A DNA stretch of 64,000 nt from Acinetobacter kanungonis (GCF_009939195.1 NZ_JAACKC010000003.1:124001-188000), one strand, 5' to 3'. Shown: positions 1 through 9,478, counted from the stretch's first letter. Numbers and translations: made by a program. The notes: generated from the sequence alone by a model not told the origin.

Positions 1-672
1 GCCTGTATGCGTGGTGGAAAGCACATAGCGCGGTGCAGTTAAGCCTTGTGCCTGAATTTGTTCAGCCAAAGGCTGGCGATGATCCAACACTACATCTGCC
101 CCCAACTGTTTTACCCAAGCCTGCGTTTCAGGGCGCGAGGCGGTAGCAATGATTTTGAGTTGGGTTTTGGCTTTCAGTAATTGAATTGCCATAGAACCGA
201 CACCACCTGCACCGCCAATGATCAGGATCGATTCTTGCGGATGATCATGCTGTTGTACTTGCAAACGATCAAACAGCATTTCCCATGCAGTAATGCTGGT
301 GAGGGGTAAGGCTGCTGCTTCGGCAAAGGACAGATTTTGTGGTTTTAGGCTGATAATCCGTTCATCCACCACATGAAATTCGGCATTGGTGCCTGCTTTG
401 GTCAAGTCACCCGCATACCAGACCTGATCACCCACTTTAAAGTGTTCTACTTCTGGACCCACGTCGACCACTTCACCTGCGGCATCCCAACCCAAGACCT
501 TAACTTGTCCCTGTTCAGGGGAGACGCGAGTACGGATTTTACAATCGACAGGATTGACCGAAACCGCTTGAACTGCCACCAAGACTTCTCTGTTTTTTGG
601 CGTTGGTACGGGTAGTTCAACATCTTGTAGTTGCTCGGCATCACCGGCCTGTAAATATCCCACAGCTTTCAT
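1..672 (-). CDS. Zinc-type alcohol dehydrogenase / quinone oxidoreductase family protein (partial, C-terminus missing)
   Basis: The ATG is at 672-670 and 224 codons are visible before the window edge, so the C-terminal third is missing. The protein starts MKAVGYLQ and has the GroES-like N-terminal fold of medium-chain dehydrogenases, with NPVDCKIR and GWDAAGEV. A Rossmann motif, GGAGGVGSMAIQL, lies near residue 150. It probably reduces quinones or enones with NAD(P)H in the cytoplasm. No canonical cluster of structural zinc cysteines is seen, so it belongs to the zinc-free QOR/ZADH subgroup. It is divergent from the HxlR regulator at 776, which probably controls it. Exact substrate unknown. 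Confidence 0.85.
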   Translation of the reverse strand, partial: MKAVGYLQAGDAEQLQDVELPVPTPKNREVLVAVQAVSVNPVDCKIRTRVSPEQGQVKVLGWDAAGEVVDVGPEVEHFKVGDQVWYAGDLTKAGTNAEFHVVDERIISLKPQNLSFAEAAALPLTSITAWEMLFDRLQVQQHDHPQESILIIGGAGGVGSMAIQLLKAKTQLKIIATASRPETQAWVKQLGADVVLDHRQPLAEQIQAQGLTAPRYVLSTTHTG

Positions 673-775
673 ATTTTTAATCTCGGATTAGTTTATGATT
701 AAAATCTTAGCGTAGTTTTAAATTGAGTCTATACGGTTAAATTTCGCATATAGTGTAGAAAAGGATACTATTGAA

Positions 776-1165
776 ATGAGTAAAGCAAAGCATTCGCGCT
801 TTAATTGCAGTCCAGGGTGTGCGGTGGAAGCCGCCATTGGCATTCTGGATGGGAAGTGGAAAAGTATTATTTTATGGCATTTATTGACCGAACATACGCT
901 ACGTTTTAGTGAAATTCGTAAACGGATTCCGAACGTGACGCAACGCATGCTAACCAATCAACTGCGTGAATTAGAAGAAGATGGCATTATTCACCGCCAA
1001 GTCTATCCTCAGGTGCCACCCAAGGTGGAATATAGTTTGACGCCTTTGGGCCTGAGTTTACGAGAGATTTTAATGGCGCTAAAAGCATGGGGCGATGAGC
1101 ACATGGATTTGTATGGACAAGTCAAACAAGAGCAGCCACCAGAAAAATTAACCCTAGAGCTGTAA
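776..1165 (+). CDS. HxlR family transcriptional regulator
   Basis: A 129-residue winged-helix protein typical of HxlR/DUF24 in length. The core GKWKSIILWHL, then RFSEIRKRIPNVTQRMLTNQL and a wing ending VEYSLTPLG, are classic for the family. Two cysteines (C11, C15) lie just before the helix-turn-helix, where YodB/QorR-type members carry a thiol sensor, so redox or quinone sensing is plausible but inferred. AAGGA about 10 nt upstream supports the ATG. The gene is divergent from the dehydrogenase at 1-672 with about 100 bp between them, so that gene is the likely target, together with its own promoter. Confidence 0.9.
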   Translation: MSKAKHSRFNCSPGCAVEAAIGILDGKWKSIILWHLLTEHTLRFSEIRKRIPNVTQRMLTNQLRELEEDGIIHRQVYPQVPPKVEYSLTPLGLSLREILMALKAWGDEHMDLYGQVKQEQPPEKLTLEL

Positions 1166-1258
1166 ATGAATAACGCACAATGGATTTAGCAGGGCGGCTT
1201 GAAAAAGTTGCTTTGCACATCCACATCATTGAATAACTTTCCAAGGTTTTAACGCACT

Positions 1259-3058
1259 GTGAACGAAAACGCCCGTGAACATATCGAAAAGATTTTAGCC
1301 AACATGACCACCTTGCCCGGAGTGTACCGTATGCTGGGCAAAGACGGCGAGTTACTCTATGTCGGCAAAGCCAAAAATCTGAAAAATCGGGTGTCGAGTT
1401 ATTTTGTCAAAACTATTGAGCATCCCAAAACACAGGCGTTGGTGGCACGGATTTATGACATTGAAACCTTGGTGGTGCGTTCCGAAACCGAAGCGCTATT
1501 GCTCGAGCAAAACCTGATTAAGCTGCATCGTCCGCCGTATAACATTATGCTGCGCGATGATAAATCCTATGTATATATCTTTATCTCGGCAGATAAACCT
1601 TATCCGCGGATTGCCAGCGGACGTGGCAAGGGTAAACATCAGGTCGGCAAGTTTTTTGGACCATATCCGAGTGCCTATAATGCCCGTGATACGCTGCTGG
1701 TATTACAGAAACTGTTTAATGTCAGACAGTGTGAAAATAGCTATTTTTCGCAGCGTAAGCGTCCCTGTTTACAGTATCAAATCAAACGCTGTTCTGCACC
1801 TTGTGTGGGTTTGATTAGCCCTGAGGATTATCAGGAAGATGTCAATAATTCCATTCGCTTTTTACAGGGCGATACCCGAGAGCTGAATCAGGAATTGATT
1901 CAGAAAATGGAAGCGGCGGCAGAAGCATTGGAATTTGAAAAGGCTGTGTTCTATCGGGATCGTATGGCATTACTGCGTGATGTGCAGGCACAGCAAGCGA
2001 TTTATAAAATTAAGGGCGAAGCCGATATTTTGGCGATTGCCTATCAAGCTGGTGTGACCTGTGTTCAAATTATGCATGTGCGGAATGGCAAAATGCTGGG
2101 GGGTAAAGCCTATTTCCCTGACATGTTGGGCGATGATTTGGGCGAAATGCTGTCAGAATTTATGGCGAATTTCTATTTTCAGGTGGCGGATGAAGTGCCG
2201 AATGAATTGATTGTCAATGTGGCAATTCCGAATCGTAAGGAACTCGAACAAGCCTTGCAGCAGCATTTTGAACAGAAAATTCAGATTAAACACAATGTCC
2301 GCGAGACTCGTGCCGAGTGGCTGGAGTTGGCACAGATGAATGTGCAACATGCCATTAAAGGCAAACTTGCCAATCACTTGGAACTGAATGAGCGCTTTCA
2401 TCAGTTGGAGCAAGTGGTGGGTCGCCCGATTGATCGGATTGAATGTTTCGACATTTCGCACACCATGGGCGAAGCTACTGTAGCATCTTGTGTGGTGTTC
2501 GATGCGGGTGGCGCGCGGAAACGGGATTACCGTCAGTTCTCCATTCAAGACATTACCGAAGGCGATGATTATGCGGCAATGCGACAAGCGCTAACACGAC
2601 GTTATAAAAAGCATATGCTGCCCGATTTATTGCTGATTGATGGGGGTAAGGGACAATTGCACATGGCGATGCAGGTGATGCAGGACTTGGCGCTGGATGC
2701 CTTTATGGTTGGGGTCTCCAAGGGGGAGGGGCGTAAACCGGGCTTGGAAACCTTGCACTTTACCGATGGCACCAAAATTCAATTGCCCGAAGATCACAAG
2801 GCATTGCACCTGATTCAGCAAGTGCGTGATGAAGCGCACCGTTTTGCGATTACCAAACATCGTGCCAAACGCGATAAAAAGCGTGGCTCATCTATCTTGG
2901 AAGTGATTCCGGGATTAGGGCCGAAGCGTCGCCGTGATTTACTGACCCATTTTGGTGGAATTCAGGGGGTACTGAAAGCCTCAGAAAATGAGCTGACTTT
3001 GGTGCCGGGCTTGGGTGAAGTCATGGCACGCACCATTTATAAAATTCTGCATGAATAA
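1259..3058 (+). CDS. uvrC: Excinuclease ABC subunit C
   Basis: 599 residues, normal length for UvrC, the dual endonuclease of nucleotide excision repair that cuts on both sides of a lesion with UvrB. The GIY-YIG nuclease domain is near residues 18-95 (PGVYRMLG, then [14 protein letters not shown]). A UVR coiled region is near 205-240. The central RNase H-like domain has [11 protein letters not shown] and [11 protein letters not shown]. Tandem helix-hairpin-helix motifs close the protein ([13 protein letters not shown] and [10 protein letters not shown]). The start is GTG, preceded by AAGG-rich sequence. It stands alone, with pgsA two genes downstream; uvrC-pgsA proximity is common in gammaproteobacteria. 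Confidence 0.97.
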   Translation: MNENAREHIEKILANMTTLPGVYRMLGKDGELLYVGKAKNLKNRVSSYFVKTIEHPKTQALVARIYDIETLVVRSETEALLLEQNLIKLHRPPYNIMLRDDKSYVYIFISADKPYPRIASGRGKGKHQVGKFFGPYPSAYNARDTLLVLQKLFNVRQCENSYFSQRKRPCLQYQIKRCSAPCVGLISPEDYQEDVNNSIRFLQGDTRELNQELIQKMEAAAEALEFEKAVFYRDRMALLRDVQAQQAIYKIKGEADILAIAYQAGVTCVQIMHVRNGKMLGGKAYFPDMLGDDLGEMLSEFMANFYFQVADEVPNELIVNVAIPNRKELEQALQQHFEQKIQIKHNVRETRAEWLELAQMNVQHAIKGKLANHLELNERFHQLEQVVGRPIDRIECFDISHTMGEATVASCVVFDAGGARKRDYRQFSIQDITEGDDYAAMRQALTRRYKKHMLPDLLLIDGGKGQLHMAMQVMQDLALDAFMVGVSKGEGRKPGLETLHFTDGTKIQLPEDHKALHLIQQVRDEAHRFAITKHRAKRDKKRGSSILEVIPGLGPKRRRDLLTHFGGIQGVLKASENELTLVPGLGEVMARTIYKILHE

Positions 3059-3165
3059 GCAGGGTAAATAGCAAAAATGCTCATTGACGCAGCAGTCACA
3101 TAGCATTCACAAACGCTCGAACTTGGTGAACAATATTTCCCAAAGGATAAAATAAGAGAACATAC

Positions 3166-3960
3166 ATGTCACTGCTAACGGTGTATCAGGCGCTTGAGCA
3201 AAGTGAATGGATTGACATCCCAGAGGGTTGGTTACAGGGGCGGACCATTTATGGTGGCGTGGTCGCAGGACTGATGATGCAAAAAGCCCTGCTCAGTATT
3301 GCCGATTCAAGCAAGCGCTTGCTGAGTACCAGTGTGACTTTTGTGGGGCCTGTGCAGCAGGGCGCGGCGCGAATTACTGCGGAAATCTTGCGTCAGGGCA
3401 AATCGGTCACCACTGTAGAAGTGCGTTTATGGCAGGATGATGCGGTACAAAGCATTTTAATTGCCAGCTTTGGTACAGCCCGATCTTCCGAAATTCATGT
3501 GCGTCAGGAGCGCGCAGCACCGAATTATTTGCCCCCCGAGCATTTATCAGGCATGCAAAAGCATGCAGATTTCCCGCAATGTTATCAGCAGTTTGATGTG
3601 CGCTGGGCAGAAGGTGCTGTGCCTTGTACTGCCAGTAGCCAAAGTGACTTTGGCGGCTGGTGTCGCTTTGAACCTGAAAAGCATCAGGATCGAGCTTTTG
3701 GGGTGGCCGATTTGATGACGCTTTTTGATATCTGGCCGCCAGGGGTGCTGCCTTTGTTTAAGAATTTGGCACCCGCCAGTTCTTTGACTTGGCATGTAAC
3801 GTATGTAAATCCATTACAGCAAAATTTGCATGATTGGTTTAAATATAAAGTTTTTACCGACTATGCTGCCGAAGGCTATGCCACCGAATATGCGCATTTG
3901 TGGGATGCAGAAAATCGCTTAATTGCCATTTCTAGACAAACCGTTACGGTGTTTGCCTAG
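3166..3960 (+). CDS. Thioesterase family protein (double hot-dog, TesB-like)
   Basis: 264 residues. The N-terminal half, with GRTIYGGVVAGLMMQKAL followed by a strand-rich segment (TSVTFVGPVQQGAARITAEI), looks like the first hot-dog domain of acyl-CoA thioesterases. The C-terminal half (LTWHVTYVNPLQQNLHDWF and ATEYAHLWDAENRLIA) is the second. It probably hydrolyses acyl-CoA thioesters in the cytoplasm; substrate chain length cannot be read from the sequence. It lies between uvrC and pgsA on the same strand with about 100 bp on each side. Function is assigned by fold only. Confidence 0.8.
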   Translation: MSLLTVYQALEQSEWIDIPEGWLQGRTIYGGVVAGLMMQKALLSIADSSKRLLSTSVTFVGPVQQGAARITAEILRQGKSVTTVEVRLWQDDAVQSILIASFGTARSSEIHVRQERAAPNYLPPEHLSGMQKHADFPQCYQQFDVRWAEGAVPCTASSQSDFGGWCRFEPEKHQDRAFGVADLMTLFDIWPPGVLPLFKNLAPASSLTWHVTYVNPLQQNLHDWFKYKVFTDYAAEGYATEYAHLWDAENRLIAISRQTVTVFA

Positions 3961-4057
3961 TGACACTGTACGCCAATTCGTATAAAGTGAGCCCTAAATA
4001 CGATGAGTAAAATGTGTTAATCAAATACATCAACTCATCGCACTTAAAGGGGAAAAG

Positions 4058-4657
4058 TTGGCGGTGTCTATGACAGCAGGTCGAATCCTGAACATTCCAA
4101 ATATCTTGACCTTGGCGCGTATCGCCTTGATTCCTGTATTTTTATTAATTGCTTATTGGCCACCTGCCATTGGGGTTGCGGGGCATGATGGCGGTTTGAC
4201 GCGGCACATGATCCTGACTGCGATTTTTGTCTTGGCAGCCGTCACGGACTGGTTCGATGGCTATTTGGCCAGAACCTTAAACCAGACCTCGGCATTTGGT
4301 CGTTTCCTTGACCCTGTTGCCGACAAGCTGATGGTCGCAGCGGCATTGATTGTATTGGTACAATGGCAGCCGTCAATTTCCATGGCTTTTGCCGCGATTG
4401 TAATTATCTCGCGTGAAATTACCGTTTCTGCATTAAGAGAGTGGATGGCTGAACTCGGTGCCCGCACCAATGTGGCTGTATCGACTGTCGGTAAATACAA
4501 AACCGCGTTTCAGATGATTGCGATTTCAGTATTTTTATTGAATTGGCAACCGCTAGAAACCTTGGCGTATTTACTGTTGTATACCGCGGTGGTTTTGACC
4601 TTGTGGTCGATGTTTATTTATTTAAGGGCGGCGTGGCCGTACTTAAAACAGCCTTAA
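4058..4657 (+). CDS. pgsA: CDP-diacylglycerol--glycerol-3-phosphate 3-phosphatidyltransferase
   Basis: It makes phosphatidylglycerolphosphate from CDP-diacylglycerol and glycerol-3-phosphate in the inner membrane, the committed step to phosphatidylglycerol and cardiolipin. The CDP-alcohol phosphotransferase signature is complete: DWFDGYLAR, eight residues, G, three residues, then D-x3-D (FGRFLDPVADKL), near residues 64-90. Four or more hydrophobic helices are visible. The longest frame begins with TTG at 4058. GTG at 4064 and ATG at 4070 are alternatives; the purine tract AAAGGGGA at 4047-4054 fits GTG 4064 best by spacing. A strong terminator follows. Confidence 0.95.
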   Translation: MAVSMTAGRILNIPNILTLARIALIPVFLLIAYWPPAIGVAGHDGGLTRHMILTAIFVLAAVTDWFDGYLARTLNQTSAFGRFLDPVADKLMVAAALIVLVQWQPSISMAFAAIVIISREITVSALREWMAELGARTNVAVSTVGKYKTAFQMIAISVFLLNWQPLETLAYLLLYTAVVLTLWSMFIYLRAAWPYLKQP

Positions 4658-4668
4658 TTGCGAATTCT

Positions 4669-4697
4669 AAAAAAACTCCAGTACTGGAGTTTTTTTA
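4669..4697. terminator. Rho-independent terminator after pgsA
   Basis: ACTCCAGTACTGGAGT forms a perfect 8-bp stem flanked by an A-run on the left and TTTTTTT on the right, directly after the pgsA stop. The near-symmetry allows it to work in both directions, so it also shields pgsA from the IclR gene convergent to it. Confidence 0.88.
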
Positions 4698-4920
4698 TGC
4701 CTGAAATTTTTAAACTTAAAGCAGGAGGTACAGACATTAAAAAGCCCAAGACGGTGCTTGAGCTTTCTAACAACAACTTCTGAGGGAGAATAGGGCGTAT
4801 TCATGTCATGGAAACATAAAGCCGCTGAAGAACTATAATCATATTATGAGAATTTGTTGCTGGATTCAATAAAATATCCCCCATCAGTTTGTTCAATTCT
4901 TGTATACGGCTTGCAGTGTT

Positions 4921-5694
4921 TTAGAGTGCGTTTTCACTAGACAAGGCAATGAACTTTTGTTCAATCAAGGCAGCATTGCTGTGTAAAACTTCGATCAGTT
5001 TATCTAAATTGACAAATTCAAATCGATTTCTGGAACCGAGCACAGTTAGTGCCAAAGGCGGTTCTTTGCTGGAAAATTTGATGGGTACAGACAGACCAGA
5101 CACATTCGGGTCGACTTCACCATTGGAGAAGTAATAGCCCTGCTTTTTGATCTTTTTCATTTTGCTCAAGAATTCTTGTTCATCATGCGCAAAACCCACC
5201 TCATCAAGTTGCACTGCAAAACGCTGGTAATAATCCAGAATTCCTTGTTTCGGTAAATGCGAAATGATGGTTTTCGGTGAAGAGCCAGCATAGACAGGGC
5301 GAGGACAGCCACGACCATAAGACAATAACGTCACACCTTTGGTTACTTCATGATGTAAGTCAATACAGGAGTCATGATTGAGATGGGTCAACAGACAGCA
5401 AAATTCCGTCCGTTCCGCAATTTCCTTCATGAAAGGAATACTGATTTGAATCAATGGATTCGATTTGTGCGAAATATAATCTAAAACGGCAATTTTTGAG
5501 CCAAGGGTATAGTCCCCAGAAGTGCCACTCAGGCGTTGTAATAGTTCAGCAGAGACCAATTCTTTTAAATAGCGATAGCTGGTTGGTTTAGAAAGGCCAA
5601 GTTCTTCACTAATGATATCGACATTAATGATCGGGCGAGACACTGAAAACAGGTCTAAAACGGTGAGAATTTTACCAAAACTAGAAAGTGTCAT
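4921..5694 (-). CDS. IclR family transcriptional regulator
   Basis: 257 residues from the ATG at 5694. The frame stays open to 5796, but the extra 34 residues are a hydrophobic stretch not expected before an IclR helix-turn-helix, and MTLSSFGKILTVLDLFS is the usual IclR start. HTH: IISEELGLSKPTSYRYLKEL, residues about 24-43. The C-terminal effector domain carries GRGCPRPVYAGSSPKTIISH and a VDPNVSGLSVPI segment. IclR members mostly sense small aromatic or carboxylic acids. The gene is divergent from the FUSC efflux operon at 6131, the likely regulon; that link is inference. Confidence 0.9.
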   Translation of the reverse strand: MTLSSFGKILTVLDLFSVSRPIINVDIISEELGLSKPTSYRYLKELVSAELLQRLSGTSGDYTLGSKIAVLDYISHKSNPLIQISIPFMKEIAERTEFCCLLTHLNHDSCIDLHHEVTKGVTLLSYGRGCPRPVYAGSSPKTIISHLPKQGILDYYQRFAVQLDEVGFAHDEQEFLSKMKKIKKQGYYFSNGEVDPNVSGLSVPIKFSSKEPPLALTVLGSRNRFEFVNLDKLIEVLHSNAALIEQKFIALSSENAL

Positions 5695-5882
5695 AACAAG
5701 CCACAACGTCAAAAATAAAAAGACATTTAAAGTAATGTTATAACAAATTGTGGGTTGGCTTGCAGGGCTTTTGTAATAAAACGACGGGAGAGTCAAAATT
5801 CGGCATGTGGCGATAATTTGTCTTTCTAATGTATAAAATTATAAAAATAATTAAATCAAATTATCATAATGAGATATTTTAT

Positions 5883-5911
5883 TTGACTTTGGTGTGGATT
5901 ATTCGCAAAAT
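5883..5911 (+). promoter_or_regulatory. Candidate sigma70 promoter of the FUSC operon
   Basis: TTGACT (5/6 to the -35 consensus), a spacer of 17 nt, then CAAAAT (4/6 to the -10 consensus). It lies about 210 nt before the FUSC start codon and immediately upstream of the 5933-5957 dyad, which would sit around +15 to +40. Confidence 0.5.
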
Positions 5912-5932
5912 AGCCGCATTGAATTTCTCACT

Positions 5933-5957
5933 GTAAATTTTGCAGCTCAAAATTTAC
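5933..5957. promoter_or_regulatory. Operator-like inverted repeat
   Basis: Perfect 10-bp arms GTAAATTTTG and CAAAATTTAC separated by CAGCT. Its size and location just downstream of the candidate promoter fit a dimeric repressor site, with the divergent IclR protein as the natural candidate. It could instead be an RNA hairpin in the leader. No U-run follows, so it is not a terminator. Confidence 0.5.
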
Positions 5958-6130
5958 GCATGAATTGCAGCCATGACGTTTCTCCCACGTTACGGTCTGC
6001 ACCCTCATTTAAATCATTATTTTTGTCACCGTGATTGCGCGGAATGGACAGATCTTGCATATTGATATTGTCGACATTGGTGTGACTTTGAAACAGCTCA
6101 GCAGTCTGATTTCGTCTAAAGGATGGGACG

Positions 6131-8218
6131 ATGTTATTAATTAAACCGATATTGGCTTTTCGCCCTAGTCGCATGGATTTGGTTTTTGCAGTTAAAACCT
6201 TTATTGCGATGTTATTGGCGCTGTTTATTGCATTTTCCCTTGATCTGACCTATCCGATGTGGGCGGCAGGCACAGTGATTATTGTGGCACATCCTTATGC
6301 CGGGATGGTGTCCTCGAAGGCAGTTTATCGCCTGCTTGGCACATTCATTGGCGGGATTGTTGCCATTGTACTGACGCCTCAATTTATCGATCTTCCCATC
6401 TTTTTCACCTTGGTTTTGGCAGGCTGGGTCGGCGTGTGCCTGTATATCTCCTTGTTAGACCGTACTCCGCGCAGTTATGTGTTCATGTTGGCAGGCTATA
6501 CCACGGTGATGGTGGTCTGTAGCTCGATCAACAGTATTAGTACCCATAGCGTGTTTGATATGGCGCTGGGGCGTATCTTGGAAATATCGGTGGCGGTACT
6601 GTGTAGCGCCGTGGTTTCCAGTACGCTGTTTCCTGTGCATTTAGGCAGTTTGCTACAAAAGCGTGTGCAAAAAACGCTGGATGATACACGTCAGGTGTTT
6701 CGCCGTATTTTGACCGATCCTGAGCACAGTAGCAGTTATACCCAACTGTTGGCGGGCATTACCCGCGACACTTCAGATATTCATGCCTTAGCCGTTCATT
6801 TAAATTATGAGCGTAGCGCTTTACAGGGCATGACCAAGTCACTACAAGAACTCTTGCATCAGGTCAGTATGACCGTTGCCAACTTGGTTGCGATGTCGGA
6901 ACGTATTGCCCAGCTGGATCAAATCGATACCCGTTATCGACAGGTGTTACCGCTCTTGCATGAGCATGTACTGCAATTTTTACAATCGCAGCAGCACGTA
7001 CAGGCCGAGCAGTTGAAGCAGTTGCCAGATAGTTTTGAACAAGATTTCGCTGCTTTGTCGGATCTGGCAACGGCTGAACAACAGACTGCATTAAATGCGC
7101 TCAAAATGGATATTCGCCACTTTATGGAAAATGTGGTGACCATCAAGTGCCTGTGGGATCTGATTCAACGTGGCGACAAACGCATTCCAGAGCAAATCGT
7201 GACCTTGACCACCTCCTATCCGAGTTTACATCGCGATCATGGGGTAGCAGTGCGTAGTGCGGTCGCAGCAAGCATCGCCACGATCATCTCATTCTTGCTG
7301 TGGATTTATAGTGGTTGGCATGCGGGTTATATGATGGCGCAGTTGACGGCAGTCAGCGTGTGTATCTTGTCTGGTCTGGACAATCCTGTCCCTGCATTAC
7401 GCCTGTTTGTGCGCGGTTCAGTCTATGCGGCATTTATTACCATGTTCTATGCCTTTGTGATTATGCCCGAGGTGCATGAGTTCTGGCAGTTGGCCTTTGT
7501 ACTGGCGCCGCTGTCATTGTATTTATTGAGCATGTTCCCGAATCCGCCGTTGATGGGTTTGGCTTTACCGATGTTGATCAACTTCATTATGAGTTTGAAT
7601 CTGCAAAACCGTTATAGCACGGATGCGGTGTTGCTGATGGATACGGCAATGGCAGGTGTGGTTGGTCCGATCATCTCCATTTTGGCAATTTATTTTATTC
7701 GAGCCATGTCGCCAGAAACCAGTGCCAATCGTATTTTGGCATTACATTATAAAGCGATGCGTGAAGCCTTATTTATTCCATATGGAGTACAGTTTCGGAT
7801 TCATTTACGCAGCATGTTAGATCGCATTGGTGTACTGAATACCAAGCTGGTGCAATCAGAACATATCAAACGGGCGATGAATTTGGCCTTAATTGAGACC
7901 AGTGCCGTGATCAACCTGAGTCGTCTGGCGGAATTTGTGCAGAATCCGAAGCTTAATAGGACTTTGCAACAGGCGTTGCTGACGTTACAACAGAGCTTGG
8001 AACAGGCCTTTTTAGCACAAGAAAAACAACAGATTTTACCCGAAGCACTGAAGCAACAAGTGTTTATCGACTTAAAGCTTGTAGAACAAAGCTTAAAGGA
8101 TGAGTCGAATGCTGAAATTTGTACGCGGGTCAGCATGAATATTAATAATATTCGCAGCAGTATTTTTCATGAACATCCCCCTGTAAAGGCAGGGCATGCA
8201 GCAGAAAAAGGAGCCTGA
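6131..8218 (+). CDS. FUSC family (AaeB-like) inner-membrane efflux protein
   Basis: 695 residues, the length of AaeB/FUSC aromatic carboxylic acid exporters. There are two blocks of membrane helices (about residues 15-170 and 370-520), each followed by a long soluble helical segment, the duplicated FUSC layout. RPSRMDLVFAVKTFIAMLLA is a typical FUSC start, and WAAGTVIIVAHPYAGMVSSKAVYRLLGT is the conserved first-repeat core. AAGGA eight nt upstream supports the ATG. It probably exports aromatic or other organic acids through an adaptor and an outer-membrane channel. The DUF1656 and HlyD genes follow with almost no gap, forming one operon. Confidence 0.92.
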   Translation: MLLIKPILAFRPSRMDLVFAVKTFIAMLLALFIAFSLDLTYPMWAAGTVIIVAHPYAGMVSSKAVYRLLGTFIGGIVAIVLTPQFIDLPIFFTLVLAGWVGVCLYISLLDRTPRSYVFMLAGYTTVMVVCSSINSISTHSVFDMALGRILEISVAVLCSAVVSSTLFPVHLGSLLQKRVQKTLDDTRQVFRRILTDPEHSSSYTQLLAGITRDTSDIHALAVHLNYERSALQGMTKSLQELLHQVSMTVANLVAMSERIAQLDQIDTRYRQVLPLLHEHVLQFLQSQQHVQAEQLKQLPDSFEQDFAALSDLATAEQQTALNALKMDIRHFMENVVTIKCLWDLIQRGDKRIPEQIVTLTTSYPSLHRDHGVAVRSAVAASIATIISFLLWIYSGWHAGYMMAQLTAVSVCILSGLDNPVPALRLFVRGSVYAAFITMFYAFVIMPEVHEFWQLAFVLAPLSLYLLSMFPNPPLMGLALPMLINFIMSLNLQNRYSTDAVLLMDTAMAGVVGPIISILAIYFIRAMSPETSANRILALHYKAMREALFIPYGVQFRIHLRSMLDRIGVLNTKLVQSEHIKRAMNLALIETSAVINLSRLAEFVQNPKLNRTLQQALLTLQQSLEQAFLAQEKQQILPEALKQQVFIDLKLVEQSLKDESNAEICTRVSMNINNIRSSIFHEHPPVKAGHAAEKGA

Positions 8219-8219
8219 G

Positions 8220-8429
8220 ATGGGAGAATTGAATGTCTATGGAATTTATATTCCTGTTTTTCTCATGCAGGCCATTTGTGCTTATGTTGTTTTTAAATTG
8301 GTTTCCATCTTGAGCGATAGGTGGATTGATCAAGGGTGGATTGCTTTACCAGGGGTCTTCAATCTTTGCCTCTATCTCGTTTTATTGATGGGCGTGCATG
8401 AAGTGTTTTTGGTGTTTTGGGGTATTTAG
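8220..8429 (+). CDS. DUF1656 small membrane protein (AaeX-like)
   Basis: 69 residues from ATG 8220, which has AAGGAG six nt upstream and begins one base after the FUSC stop. An in-frame ATG at 8196 lies inside the FUSC gene and is less likely. MGELNVYGIYIPVFLMQAICAY is the characteristic DUF1656 start, and two hydrophobic helices span most of the protein. AaeX-type proteins always accompany FUSC pumps and HlyD adaptors; their role is unknown. Position between the two partners supports the assignment. Confidence 0.88.
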   Translation: MGELNVYGIYIPVFLMQAICAYVVFKLVSILSDRWIDQGWIALPGVFNLCLYLVLLMGVHEVFLVFWGI

Positions 8430-8467
8430 GCCGTACAGATGATTGGATTAGTGAAGAGGAAACAGAC

Positions 8468-9472
8468 ATGAATACCTTGGATACGCGTAAGGTCATACGA
8501 CCGATCGTGACAGCCGTAATGTTGCTGGCAGCGATCTACGTGGTGGTGCATTTATGGAATTATTATAATTCAGCACCTTGGACACGTGATGGCCGAGTCC
8601 GAGGAGATGTCATGCAAGTGTCTTCGGATGTTTCTGGTTTGGTGACTCAGGTTTTAGTAGAAGATAACCAAACGGTGAAAAAAGGGCAGGTGCTGTTTAA
8701 AATTGATGTGGCACGTCAGTCACTGGATGTCGAACAGGCAAAATCCGATTTAGCCAAAGCCCATGCGGGATTAGCTGAAGCTGAGGCCGCCTTGGCACAA
8801 GCCAAAGCCAATCTGGTGAAGTCTAAAGCCAATGCCAATCTGGCAGATAAAAATGCCAGCCGCTACGCTAATTTAATGGATGGCGCGATTTCAAAACAAG
8901 AGCAGGATCAGATCTTTGCAGCACGAGATCAATCACATGCCGAACATGAGCAGATGTTGGCGGCCATAGAACAGGCACAAGCCAATATTGTGCAACAAAA
9001 AGCACTGATTGAAGTGGCTAACAGTAATTTGCATTTGGCGCAGCTCAATCTCACCCGTTCTGAAGTGGTTGCACCTGCGGATGGCAGCTTATCCAATTTT
9101 GGTTTGCAAGTCGGTAATTACGTGAAAACTGGTGATGCTGTGGCTGCCTTGGTCAATCGTCAGCAACTGTATGTGGTGGGCTATTTTGAAGAAACCAAAT
9201 TGAACCATATTCAAATTGGTGACCCTGCAACGGTGCAGTTAATGGGCGATGATCAGAAAATTAAAGGTCATGTGCAGGGCATTGCTTCGGGCATTGAAGA
9301 CCGCGAGCGTTCCAGCAGTTCTACCTTGTTGGCCAATGTGAATCCAACCTTTACGTGGGTGCGTTTGGCCCAGCGCGTACCTGTGAAAATTGTGCTGGAT
9401 GAAATGCCGAAAAACCAGTTGGCATTTGTAGCAGGTCGAACAGCGACCATTCATATTCAAACCAAGCAATAA
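8468..9472 (+). CDS. HlyD/EmrA-type periplasmic adaptor subunit of the FUSC pump (AaeA-like)
   Basis: 334 residues from ATG 8468; the upstream GAGGAAA supports this start over the longer frame from 8417. One N-terminal membrane helix (residues 12-30) anchors it in the inner membrane. A biotinyl-lipoyl half-motif (DGRVRGDVMQVSSDVSGLV) comes next, then a long Ala/Gln-rich coiled-coil hairpin (about 85-190), the second lipoyl half (VVAPADGSLSNFGLQVGNYV) and a beta-barrel domain. It should link the FUSC protein to an outer-membrane channel; no such channel is encoded nearby. Confidence 0.92.
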   Translation: MNTLDTRKVIRPIVTAVMLLAAIYVVVHLWNYYNSAPWTRDGRVRGDVMQVSSDVSGLVTQVLVEDNQTVKKGQVLFKIDVARQSLDVEQAKSDLAKAHAGLAEAEAALAQAKANLVKSKANANLADKNASRYANLMDGAISKQEQDQIFAARDQSHAEHEQMLAAIEQAQANIVQQKALIEVANSNLHLAQLNLTRSEVVAPADGSLSNFGLQVGNYVKTGDAVAALVNRQQLYVVGYFEETKLNHIQIGDPATVQLMGDDQKIKGHVQGIASGIEDRERSSSSTLLANVNPTFTWVRLAQRVPVKIVLDEMPKNQLAFVAGRTATIHIQTKQ

Positions 9473-9478
9473 CAACAT

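Larger units (their letters stand above)
5695..6130. other. Divergent control region between iclR-type gene and FUSC operon
   Basis: 436 bp without a credible gene. It holds a sigma70-like promoter toward the FUSC operon (5883-5911), a perfect 10-bp dyad (5933-5957), and a leader of about 210 nt before the FUSC start. The AT-rich part near 5830-5880 would also hold the promoter for the regulator. The small frames in this stretch have no family resemblance. Confidence 0.6.

Noticed and set aside
5695..5796. N-terminal extension of the IclR gene (34 hydrophobic residues)
   Set aside because: IclR proteins begin just before the HTH; the internal ATG at 5694 gives a normal 257-residue protein.
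5947..6174. 75-residue minus-strand frame in the FUSC control region
   Set aside because: It overlaps the start of the FUSC gene and the operator-like dyad; no family match and no SD.
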